A stretch of DNA of 64,000 bases, taken from the NCBI GenBank assembly GCA_020631815.1, contig JACKGW010000001.1, positions 1 to 64,000 on the forward strand. Reading direction: 5' to 3'. A program made the translations under genes and the position numbers. Origin of the DNA: Planctomycetota bacterium (GTDB lineage Bacteria > Planctomycetota > PLA2 > JAEUHO01). Positions 56,893 to 64,000 of the stretch are shown piece by piece (positions within the stretch are counted from its first letter, which is position 1; every line of letters starts with the position of its first letter). The notes under the pieces were generated by a model. It did not search any database. It saw only the letters and a program-made list of their open reading frames with translations, and was not told the DNA's origin.

Positions 56893-58542
56893 CTAGAACA
56901 GCGATATCTCCTGTTCTTCCAGCTGCCACGTGACATCGGCCCGCAGTCGCTGTTCGGAGTCCTCCGCTTGCCATGTCAGGTGCAGGGTCTCGGCGGCGGT
57001 TGGCACCGGCGCCGCCACGCGCCCTTCTGCACCCACGCGCACGTGGAGACCACGGCCCGCGTCGTCCTCGACGCGAATCGTGGCACCCTCGGGGAGCGTC
57101 GCCCCCCGCCCATCGACGAGCCGCAGCTTGAGCAGGCGGACATGCGGGCGGAGGTCGATCTGCTCGAGGCGCGGGTCTTGGGCGACACCACCGGCTGGCA
57201 CGTCGATGCCGGACAGGCGCACCAGCTCCCACGTCGAGCCGCGGATCTTGATGAAGACGTCGTACCGACCGGGCACGAGGCCGTCGCGCCCGAACGATCC
57301 GGGCAGCTGATTGGGAGACGACGCTCCCTGGCCCTGCCGCTGGAGGTATCCGGCGAGGCGGTCCCCGGGAACATCCGTAGGCGCCAGGTAGTGCGCCACG
57401 AGGCGGCCGCCGGGCCCCAGCTGGATCTCCACGCCCGTGGCAGGCGGGATGACCTCCACGTCCTGCGGCGCGTAGCCTCGCGCCGTCACGTGAACCTGGA
57501 GACGCGGCGGAGGCGGACCCACGCCGAGGACTTCGAAGCGACCTCCCTGCGTCATGCGCCCGCGAGCCTTCGGGGATCTTGACCAGCCCCCGCCACGGGG
57601 CCGATCGTCGGGCTGGAGCACCAGGAAGTGGGCGCGCTTCACGGCCGATGGATCGTCGGCAACGATCGTCCCCTCGACCCAGCGTGCTTCCGGCTCGTGC
57701 CCGGAGACGGGCACGAGGACCACACGGCCGAGCTCCGTCTCGCCCTCCGCGGCCAGGCGACCCTCGAGGGCGGCGACGGCGCGCGACACGATGTCGCGTC
57801 CATCGCTTCCGCGGTGGACGCGCTCGATCCACAGCCAGCGAGTGAACTCGTCGTGGTGGGGTGGGCCAACGGGGTGCCGGAGCCGACCCCGATCGTCCGT
57901 CGTCACGTTCAGCGCCTGGATCGGTCGAAGGTCGCCGAACAGGTCCGGGACCGCTTCGCCGCGCACGCGGAGGATGCCTGCCACGGCCGCCGTGGACACC
58001 AGCGGCGATCCACCTTCGTCGAGGACCGTGCACGTGACCACCGGATGAGGGCGGAGGCGCGGGGTGTCGACGCGCACGGTGGGGGCCTCCGCCGTGAGGG
58101 CGGCAAGCACGACGTCCTGATGGGCGTGCCACCAGTCTCCGCCGAAACGGACCATCAGGTCGTGGCCGAGGGGGATGCCCCCGATGCGCGCGACCCCCTG
58201 CTCGACGCGCGCGACGGGATTCCCCGGACTCTCCCAGGGGCCGTCCGTGCCGGCCGGACGCCAGAACGCCCGCACGAGGGAGATGCGCGGCAGGTCGTCG
58301 CGCGACGCGGAAATGAGCACCTCCCCCTCGGCGCGCACGGCGACTACCGTGGCCGTCGCATCAGGGTGGGCCTCGCGTGCGTCTGCGACCGGACTCCCGT
58401 GCAAGGCCCGAGCCACGTGCGGGCGTTCGACACGATCTGCGCCCGACAACCTGGCGTCGCCTTCGTCCCGGGTGGCGGTCGCGAGCCAGAGCGCGAGCGC
58501 GACCGTGGCCAGGGCGGCGAAGATGGCTACACGCCTTCCCAA
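56893..58542 (-). CDS. Membrane-anchored beta-domain protein of the carboxypeptidase-regulatory-like group
   Basis: A 549-residue protein with an N-terminal membrane anchor (RRVAIFAALATVALALWLAT) and several beta-sandwich segments resembling those of the proteins at 19522-20307 and 24562-28329 (VTCTVLDEGGSPLVSTAAVA, DGLVPGRYDVFIKIRG, LVDGRGATLPEGATIRVEDD). I place the start at a TTG (58542) because AAGGAG lies 7 nt upstream and the protein then begins directly with its anchor; the open frame continues upstream to 58692 without a plausible site. No catalytic motif is seen, so the role is structural or binding. Confidence 0.7.
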   Translation of the reverse strand: MGRRVAIFAALATVALALWLATATRDEGDARLSGADRVERPHVARALHGSPVADAREAHPDATATVVAVRAEGEVLISASRDDLPRISLVRAFWRPAGTDGPWESPGNPVARVEQGVARIGGIPLGHDLMVRFGGDWWHAHQDVVLAALTAEAPTVRVDTPRLRPHPVVTCTVLDEGGSPLVSTAAVAGILRVRGEAVPDLFGDLRPIQALNVTTDDRGRLRHPVGPPHHDEFTRWLWIERVHRGSDGRDIVSRAVAALEGRLAAEGETELGRVVLVPVSGHEPEARWVEGTIVADDPSAVKRAHFLVLQPDDRPRGGGWSRSPKARGRMTQGGRFEVLGVGPPPPRLQVHVTARGYAPQDVEVIPPATGVEIQLGPGGRLVAHYLAPTDVPGDRLAGYLQRQGQGASSPNQLPGSFGRDGLVPGRYDVFIKIRGSTWELVRLSGIDVPAGGVAQDPRLEQIDLRPHVRLLKLRLVDGRGATLPEGATIRVEDDAGRGLHVRVGAEGRVAAPVPTAAETLHLTWQAEDSEQRLRADVTWQLEEQEISLF

Positions 58543-58604
58543 GCCGGAGCTCCTTGACGGCGAGTCTATGCTGCGCCCTGGCACGTCGCGCCATCGGGGG
58601 ACCC

Positions 58605-59123
58605 ATGCACACATCGGCGAGCCTGCTCGACTTGCACCGCCGCACGCACCACAGCCTGAAGGGTGTGCTGGATCACGCCCGAACGGTTCCACCCGAGGTG
58701 ATCCACCGCACGCTCGACGCCATCGGGCCCGGCACGATTGCCGAGAAGCAGCAACACGTCATCGGTGCCGAGCGCTACTGGATTGGCGTGGTCAACGGCC
58801 AGATGCTCGTGGACGAGGACGAGGCCGACGCGGCCTCCGTAGACGCGCTCGAGGCCTTCCGTCAGCGCGTCGCGGCACGCACACGCTCCTGGCTCGAGGG
58901 CATGCCCGACGCCAGGCTGGCCACGCCGGCCCTGTTCAAGCAGTACGGCGGGCGGGAGGCCACCTTCGCCCCGGCGTACGCCGTGCTGCGCACGCAGACG
59001 CACGCGTTCCACCACATCGGGCAGGTCACCGCGATGCTCCGCGCCTTCGGCCATCCCGTGCCGCCGGGTCTGGACTTCCCGATGCGGGACCTCCCGGTCG
59101 ATGACGCTGCCCAGGGCGCGTGA
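58605..59123 (+). CDS. DinB-like four-helix-bundle protein
   Basis: A 172-residue DinB/YfiT-type protein. Candidate metal ligands are His in KQQHVIGAERYW and the pair in HAFHHIGQVTAMLRAFGHP, a typical C-terminal DinB helix. The reaction is unknown. It starts at ATG 58605, a few bases into a weak context. Its stop overlaps the GTG start of the next membrane protein gene (GTGA), so it heads a three-gene operon. Confidence 0.78.
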   Translation: MHTSASLLDLHRRTHHSLKGVLDHARTVPPEVIHRTLDAIGPGTIAEKQQHVIGAERYWIGVVNGQMLVDEDEADAASVDALEAFRQRVAARTRSWLEGMPDARLATPALFKQYGGREATFAPAYAVLRTQTHAFHHIGQVTAMLRAFGHPVPPGLDFPMRDLPVDDAAQGA

Positions 59124-59545
59124 GCGAGACCGCGACCCTGCGCCAGCACGTCGTGACGGTGCTGCGGATGGCAGCCCTCGGCGGCATCGGCGTCCTCGTG
59201 TTCGTCGCGCTTCTCGGCGAGCGCAGCGACTACGCGGGGCACTTCATCGCGGGCTACGGCGGCACCCTGGGGCTGTTCGCCTTGCCCCTGGCCATGTTGG
59301 GAGCGCCGCTGCGTCGTGAACCGCTCGTGCTCGTGATCGCGGCGATCGCGATCGGGGCCGGGCTCGAGGCCACCATCTTCCGGCTTGCCCAGTTCGATCC
59401 GGTGGACTTCTTCAACCAGAGTCTCGGCGCGGCTCTGGCCGGCATCGCGGTGCTGGGCCGCCCGCGGGCGGTGCTGCCAGCGGCTGCCGCGTTCGTGCTT
59501 GCGCTCGCGTTCCTCTCGCTCGGAGCGCGCCTTGCGTTCGCCTAG
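59120..59545 (+). CDS. Four-helix membrane protein
   Basis: A 141-residue protein with about four transmembrane helices (near 15-32, 44-62, 68-86 and 104-138). The GTG start overlaps the stop of the DinB-like gene. It contains HFIAGYGGTLGLFALPLAML and DFFNQSLGAALAG. I recognise no family; VanZ-like proteins have a similar size and helix count, but I cannot support that. Confidence 0.6.
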   Translation: MSETATLRQHVVTVLRMAALGGIGVLVFVALLGERSDYAGHFIAGYGGTLGLFALPLAMLGAPLRREPLVLVIAAIAIGAGLEATIFRLAQFDPVDFFNQSLGAALAGIAVLGRPRAVLPAAAAFVLALAFLSLGARLAFA

Positions 59546-59924
59546 GGCCCATCTCCTGATCCTGGCCGTGCTCCTGGCGGCGGGAAACGTCGCATGGACC
59601 TTCATGCGGTCGGGGGTGCCCTTCGCGCTGGAGGGCACCGTCGAGCGGATCGAGGTGCGCCGCGAGAAGCACCCTGGGCTGGACGACGTGCACCTGGTCA
59701 CGATCGGTGGGCGGACCTTGCAGTTGGATGCCGACGTGGCGGGTGCGCTACACGAGGGTGACCATGTGTCGAAGCAGGCGTGGTCGTGGCGCTTGTCCAC
59801 GCCGCGCGAGCCAGTCCGTTTGGGCCTGTCCAACGACGCGCGCGGGATGCTCGTAACCATGCCGCTGCTCGTGCTGCTGGGCTGGATGGCGCTTCGTTGG
59901 GGAGCGCGTTCGTCAGCGCAGTAG
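59532..59924 (+). CDS. Two-helix membrane protein with beta-barrel-like middle
   Basis: A 130-residue protein with a hydrophobic helix at each end and a middle beta region (TVERIEVRREKHPGLDDVHL, VTIGGRTLQLDADVA). This layout resembles small DUF3592-type envelope proteins. The TTG start at 59532 is chosen because GGAG lies 6 nt upstream; it overlaps the upstream gene by 14 bp. Its 3' end overlaps the convergent gene by 12 bp. Confidence 0.6.
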   Translation: MRSPRAHLLILAVLLAAGNVAWTFMRSGVPFALEGTVERIEVRREKHPGLDDVHLVTIGGRTLQLDADVAGALHEGDHVSKQAWSWRLSTPREPVRLGLSNDARGMLVTMPLLVLLGWMALRWGARSSAQ

Positions 59925-60431
59925 CCACCAAGCGAACGCAAGCGTGGCCAGGCAGGCGCCCCAGGGGACCCAAAACCAACCGCTCAGATGGCCGACCAGC
60001 TCTGCGCCCCATGTGTCGGCACGCAGTGCGCGCAGCTGCTCGGGCTCGATCCGCAGGCTGCTCAAGGCGTCGGGTAGCTGCAGCTTCGTCCGCAGCTCGT
60101 CGACAGCGCGGAGCGCGTCATCGTGCATCCGCGCCACGTTGAGGACCGCACCCCCGACCAGCCATCCCTCCCAGTAGCCCCACCACCGAGCGAGCGGTTC
60201 ACGCGGCTCCACGCCACCCCACTCCCAGGGCACGAAGAGCACCAAGGCCATGACGCCGACCCAGGGGACCAGATAGGCAAGCGTAGGAACCAGCGACCGC
60301 GTGCCCAGGAGCGCCAACCCGTGCACCATCACGAGGAGGAGCGCGAGCAGGCCTACTGCCGCGACGACGAGCGCCCGCAGCGTGAAGCGATCACGCAGAC
60401 GGTCCAAGCGTTCGACCCAGGTGCTTCCCAT
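59913..60431 (-). CDS. Membrane protein, unknown function
   Basis: A 172-residue protein with two N-terminal transmembrane helices (about 21-43 and 49-67), a further amphipathic region around WWGYWEGWLVGGAV, a soluble helical loop (DDALRAVDELRTKLQLPDAL) and a C-terminal helix (WFWVPWGACLATLAFAWWLL). No family is recognised. It follows the large lipoprotein gene on the same strand, 48 bp from its stop, so they may be co-transcribed. Confidence 0.62.
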   Translation of the reverse strand: MGSTWVERLDRLRDRFTLRALVVAAVGLLALLLVMVHGLALLGTRSLVPTLAYLVPWVGVMALVLFVPWEWGGVEPREPLARWWGYWEGWLVGGAVLNVARMHDDALRAVDELRTKLQLPDALSSLRIEPEQLRALRADTWGAELVGHLSGWFWVPWGACLATLAFAWWLLR

Positions 60432-60479
60432 GGCCGAGAGGGTAGGCGCGCGGGCAGGCAGCCGTGCGAAGCAGCCGCG

Positions 60480-63368
60480 CTACGGGGTGGCGTCCATTGC
60501 GGCGGCGTAGAGCAGGGAACGCAGCCAGAGGTGCGCATGCGTATCGGCACCTTCACCGGGATCCGCGAAGGCCAGCGTGTAGGCCAGGATGCGGCGGTCG
60601 AGCTCGCCCTGGCGCTCGGCCAGCTGTTCGCCATAGGGCGAAAAGCGGATGCGTCCTTCGGCGATCTCGGCGCGTGTGGGTAGGGGCATCCGCTCCGGGC
60701 GGTAGCCGTCGCTCTTGTCGCCCGGATCGCGGAACTCCACGACCCAGGCGTTGGCTTGGCGCGGATCGAGGATGATGCCGGGCCGCGGACGCTCTGGGGG
60801 CCGCGGTGCCTCCAATCCCATGAGCAGGTCCAGGCCTCGCATGTCGGCTTCCACGTTGGAGGCCTGATCGGACGGGTGCAGGTCCGGCCACTGGTTCACC
60901 TCGCCCAGGAGGTGGGCGTAGCGCTCGCGAGCGAGCGCGCGCGTCTCGGGTGTCACGATGGCGAGCTCGGCGTCCGTCGCCTGCGGCGGACCCCAGCGCA
61001 GCTCCGGGTTGACCTGCATCATCGACCCCGCGAGCTCCTGCAAGCGGCGCTGGCGCGCGGCGTCGAGATGGAAGAGGGCATGGACCTGGAACCGCACCGC
61101 GTTGTCGCGAACGACGGGGCTCTGGGCGAGCACGCGCAGCGCCTCGAAGCCGACGCTCCGATCCGGGCGCCGCTTGGCCCACGGGCTCGGGTTGCCCGGC
61201 CCGTACACGCGGCTCAAGCCCATCGTGGCGAGGAGTGGGATGAGGATGTCGCCGGAGAACAAGGCGTTCTGCGCCGCGCTCTTCTGCAGCAGCTCGCCGG
61301 CGCCGTGCAGCGGCTCGAGGAAGTTGGCCAAGCGCGTCGCCGGGTCCTCACCCAGATCGCGCAGCAAGACGTGACCGGGTGCCAGCAGCTCGCTCTCGGG
61401 CCTGAGCGTGGTGCCGTCGCGCGCGACGAGCAGCTCGTAGGCCCGCAGCTGGAGGTGCCCCTCCACCACCTCGCTCACGAGCAGGGGGTTGTAGTAGCTC
61501 TCGAGCGCCTTCTCGAGGCCCAGCCGCTCGTACGTGGCGCGGTGCTCGGCCTGGACGGCAGGGTCGGCCAGGGCTTCAAAGCGCTCGACGAGCTCGTCGA
61601 ACGTCCGTGAGGGCTTGGCCAGGGCGCCCAGCAGCACGGGCTGCCACGAGCGGTCCACGTAGCGTCGTACGAACTGGAGCGTGGCGTTGCGGCGCGCCAG
61701 CGTACTGGTCAGCGGCCGCTTCACCTCCTCGACGGGGAGTCCGAGACTACGCGACATCTCTTCGAGGGCCTTCGGGTCCGTGACCACGCGCAGGATCTCG
61801 AGCTCCTCGCTGCGCGTCACGTCGTTGAGGAAGCGCATGGCGCGCGCGTAGCGCTTGGCGTTGCGCTCGAAGTGGCGGCGCATGGCGTCGTAGCTCTCGA
61901 AGCCCAGCTCGGGGCGGCGCACCTGCTCGCCCGTGACGGGATCGCGCACGGCCACGGCGTGGTACTTGCGCTGGTCCAGCAGCTGGCGCAAGTCGCGCAT
62001 GCCCTCCAGGTGCTTCTCGGCCACCATGCGGTGCGTCGACGTGACGATGGCGTGGATGTCGTCCAGCAGGCCCAGCTTCTCCATGACCTGGGCGTGCTGG
62101 GCGGCGGACTGCTCCGACAGCGACACGATCATGTCCATGATCTGCTGCTGGCCCTGGCCCAGCGCGATCAGGGCATCCATCACCTGTTCGTGGCGGACCT
62201 CGGCCGGGTCCGGAGGCGGCTCGATGCCGAACATCATGGTGATCAGCGCGGCACCGTGCGAGATGACGCCGGTGATGTCGCCTGTCATGTACGCGGCGCC
62301 CAACCCCACCACGTTGCTCGCCACCTCGAGGCCCGTGTTCAACGAGTCGCGCGTGGAGTCGTCGATGGCGCCGATCGAACCCAGCATGTGAACGACGGAC
62401 GAGGCCGCGTCGATCGACTGGTGCGCCTCGAGGTAGATCCGCTCGCGGCGCGTCGGCCGCTCGCCTTCGCCTCCCGCACCGGGCGTGGCGGCGTCATCCT
62501 GCTTGGCCAGGGCGCGCCGGTGCTCCTCGATGCGCTCCATCGACGTGATGAGCTCGGCGTGCTCAGCCTTGGGCACGTAGTGGTACGCGCCATGGGGATT
62601 CGTCTTCAAGGCCTCGATGCGCTCGGCGACCGGGCGCGGGTCGTGGAGCGTCTCGTCGAGCAGCTGCGTGCGCGCGGCGAGGGACTCGAGCGAGGAGCCC
62701 GCGGGTGCCGCCGTCGCCTCCCTCACGACGCGTGTCAGCTCGCCGTACCCCTGTTCGGCCGTCGCCACCTGAGCTTGGAGATGCGCGGCCAGGGCATCGA
62801 GCCGGGAGTCGAGGTCGGTGATCTGCTTGTCGACGCGATCCGCGGCGGCGTCGTCGCCTGCGGCGCGCAGCTTGGCCGCGTCGGCACGCAGACGCACGAG
62901 CTCGGCCGCGCCGAGCATGGCGACGCGACGCACGCTGCCCGCTGCAGCGCGCTGCTCAGCGGTCAGGAAGCGGCCGGGCGTACGCGCGCCGGGCACCCCT
63001 TCGACGTCTTGGCGGAAGGCGAGGAAGGTGGGGTTGTTGTCGGCGGGCGCATGCCCGAACACGCGACGGAAGGCCTCGACCTCGCGTTGGTCCAGGTCGT
63101 GGCCCTCTCCGGCGTGCTCCGCGGCGAAGGACCTGACGGCCGCGTCGACGGCACGCTGGAAGGTGCCCGGTCCGCCCTGGTCGTCGATCGCGCGCTTGAG
63201 GCCCAGCGCGAACGTGAGACGCAGCTCGTCGGCCACCTGGGGCGGCGCGCCGAGCAGCGTGGCCAGTGGGCCGGGCGAGGCAGGCGGGGGCGGTGTCGTG
63301 GGCTCGTCGTCCCCGCACGAGGGCAGGAGGAGCAGGGTCGAGAGCAGGAGGGGGGCGAGGTACTTCAT
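60480..63368 (-). CDS. Very large lipoprotein with central hydrophobic segment
   Basis: A 962-residue lipoprotein (lipobox LLPSC, Cys18) with Thr/Pro-rich lead. Residues about 50-345 are mostly helical with coiled-coil character (ELVRLRADAAKLRAAGDDAA, ITDLDSRLDALAAHLQAQVA). A hydrophobic Gly/Ala-rich stretch follows at about 348-382 (VASNVVGLGAAYMTGDITGV), then another long helix (QVMDALIALGQGQQQIMDMI). A mixed C-terminal region (about 440-962) completes it. Helix / hydrophobic hairpin / helix is the plan of alpha-helical pore-forming toxins, but that is only an architectural resemblance. GGAG lies 5 nt upstream of the ATG. No family is recognised. Confidence 0.75.
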   Translation of the reverse strand: MKYLAPLLLSTLLLLPSCGDDEPTTPPPPASPGPLATLLGAPPQVADELRLTFALGLKRAIDDQGGPGTFQRAVDAAVRSFAAEHAGEGHDLDQREVEAFRRVFGHAPADNNPTFLAFRQDVEGVPGARTPGRFLTAEQRAAAGSVRRVAMLGAAELVRLRADAAKLRAAGDDAAADRVDKQITDLDSRLDALAAHLQAQVATAEQGYGELTRVVREATAAPAGSSLESLAARTQLLDETLHDPRPVAERIEALKTNPHGAYHYVPKAEHAELITSMERIEEHRRALAKQDDAATPGAGGEGERPTRRERIYLEAHQSIDAASSVVHMLGSIGAIDDSTRDSLNTGLEVASNVVGLGAAYMTGDITGVISHGAALITMMFGIEPPPDPAEVRHEQVMDALIALGQGQQQIMDMIVSLSEQSAAQHAQVMEKLGLLDDIHAIVTSTHRMVAEKHLEGMRDLRQLLDQRKYHAVAVRDPVTGEQVRRPELGFESYDAMRRHFERNAKRYARAMRFLNDVTRSEELEILRVVTDPKALEEMSRSLGLPVEEVKRPLTSTLARRNATLQFVRRYVDRSWQPVLLGALAKPSRTFDELVERFEALADPAVQAEHRATYERLGLEKALESYYNPLLVSEVVEGHLQLRAYELLVARDGTTLRPESELLAPGHVLLRDLGEDPATRLANFLEPLHGAGELLQKSAAQNALFSGDILIPLLATMGLSRVYGPGNPSPWAKRRPDRSVGFEALRVLAQSPVVRDNAVRFQVHALFHLDAARQRRLQELAGSMMQVNPELRWGPPQATDAELAIVTPETRALARERYAHLLGEVNQWPDLHPSDQASNVEADMRGLDLLMGLEAPRPPERPRPGIILDPRQANAWVVEFRDPGDKSDGYRPERMPLPTRAEIAEGRIRFSPYGEQLAERQGELDRRILAYTLAFADPGEGADTHAHLWLRSLLYAAAMDATP

Positions 63369-63571
63369 GAAGGCTCCGCCAAGTGATGCGTGATCCGCGT
63401 CCCGAGTCCGCAGAGCGCGCTTGGCCCAGGACCAAGGTAGGGGCCCGCGAGGAGCTCCCCTGCGGCCGTCGAGAGTGCCCGCACGACCCAGGATGCGGGG
63501 AATCCGGGCGCTGGCCCCGCACGGGCCTCACCTCGTAGACTCGCCACCGCACGGGAGCGAGGAGAACCAAG

Positions 63572-64000
63572 GTGAGCGCATCGACCGCTTCGCGTCGCCC
63601 TTGGGCGGGCTGGGACTTCTATGAGCCCACGAACCGGGTGGGATCCACCACCATCCCGACCGCCCTCGCCGTTGCGGCTCTCGCCGGTGCAGCCGCCTTC
63701 GTGTATCAGCGCATCACGATGTGGATGCCGCTCATCTATGTCAACTTCCTCATTGCCGGAGGCTTCGCTGCAGGCATCGGCTGGGTGATGGCCGAGGCGT
63801 TTCTCAAGACCCACGGACGTGCTGCCAAGATGGGCGCCGGCTTTGCTGCAGGTGCCGCGGTCGTGGCCTTTGCCGTCTCCTTCCAGGCAGCGGCCGTGTT
63901 CACGCGGCCCGACATCCGTGGCGAGAGCGAGGCCTTGAAGGCGCGACTTGCGTTGGAAGGTGAGTACGAGCTGGACGAGGACGCGTTCGAGCAGTTCGTG
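63572..64000 (+). CDS. Membrane protein, truncated by the window end
   Basis: A frame open to the last base starts at a GTG with AGGAG 6 nt upstream and encodes at least 143 residues. A short soluble lead (SRRPWAGWDFYEPTNRVG) is followed by three hydrophobic helices (about 27-43, 52-75 and 84-108), then an acidic helix ending LDEDAFEQF. Its stop lies beyond the window, so length and family cannot be judged. Confidence 0.6.
   Translation, partial: MSASTASRRPWAGWDFYEPTNRVGSTTIPTALAVAALAGAAAFVYQRITMWMPLIYVNFLIAGGFAAGIGWVMAEAFLKTHGRAAKMGAGFAAGAAVVAFAVSFQAAAVFTRPDIRGESEALKARLALEGEYELDEDAFEQFV

Noticed and set aside
1..64000. CRISPR arrays, rRNA genes, complete insertion sequences
   Set aside because: No regularly spaced direct repeats, no rRNA-like stretches and no transposase genes were found on either strand.

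Overview
This is a GC-rich bacterial chromosome segment. Lineage is inferred from gene content only. Many short secreted lipoproteins with a C-G-G-G or C-G-E-P lipobox, a WD40-bearing Ser/Thr kinase with DWG in place of DFG, an ECF sigma/anti-sigma/TPR-CHAT operon, a formylglycine-generating-enzyme-like lipoprotein, delta-60 repeats and carboxypeptidase-regulatory-like repeat proteins together suggest a Planctomycetota genome. Myxococcota is the main alternative. No rRNA, CRISPR array or complete tRNA is present.

Left edge (1-3346): the end of an integrated element. A tyrosine integrase reads into a 3' fragment of a tRNA-Ser(UGA) gene, which looks like one attachment site. A Fic AMP-transferase and the C-terminal stub of an ATP-grasp gene follow. 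3.3-10.3 kb: a translationally coupled sigma factor / membrane anti-sigma / exported TPR-CHAT protease operon, divergent from a delta-60 repeat protein. 10.3-24.5 kb: accessory envelope genes (kinase-WD40, HEAT plus jacalin-like protein, beta-lactamase-fold hydrolase, lipoproteins, Uma2 nuclease, FGE-like protein) with five copies of a palindromic repeat. The four full copies all lie just 3' of a minus-strand stop codon. 24.5-39.5 kb: a giant carboxypeptidase-regulatory-like repeat protein, a beta-helix protein, ATP-grasp ligase, cupin, exported intradiol dioxygenase, glycosyltransferase, esterase and a zinc-ribbon/HAD/methyltransferase operon. 40-44 kb: the Hen1-Pnkp RNA repair operon with a strong terminator. 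45.9-51.9 kb: an NtrB/NtrC-like pair, then an upstream dyad, a near-consensus sigma-54 promoter and a Pro/Gly-rich exported protein, which together look like a complete signalling unit. 52-64 kb: a 174-bp MITE-like palindrome, VOC protein, APC permease, a two-domain redoxin, sirtuin, more envelope proteins and a 962-residue lipoprotein. A membrane protein runs off the right end.

The most striking locus is the redoxin at 54107-55297. Two homologous thioredoxin-like domains sit in one frame interrupted by TGA at exactly equivalent positions. Each TGA is followed at the same distance by a hairpin with an identical CGUGA loop and a compensatory base-pair change, and the protein sequence beyond each TGA is conserved. 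I read this as a selenoprotein with two selenocysteines and two SECIS elements.
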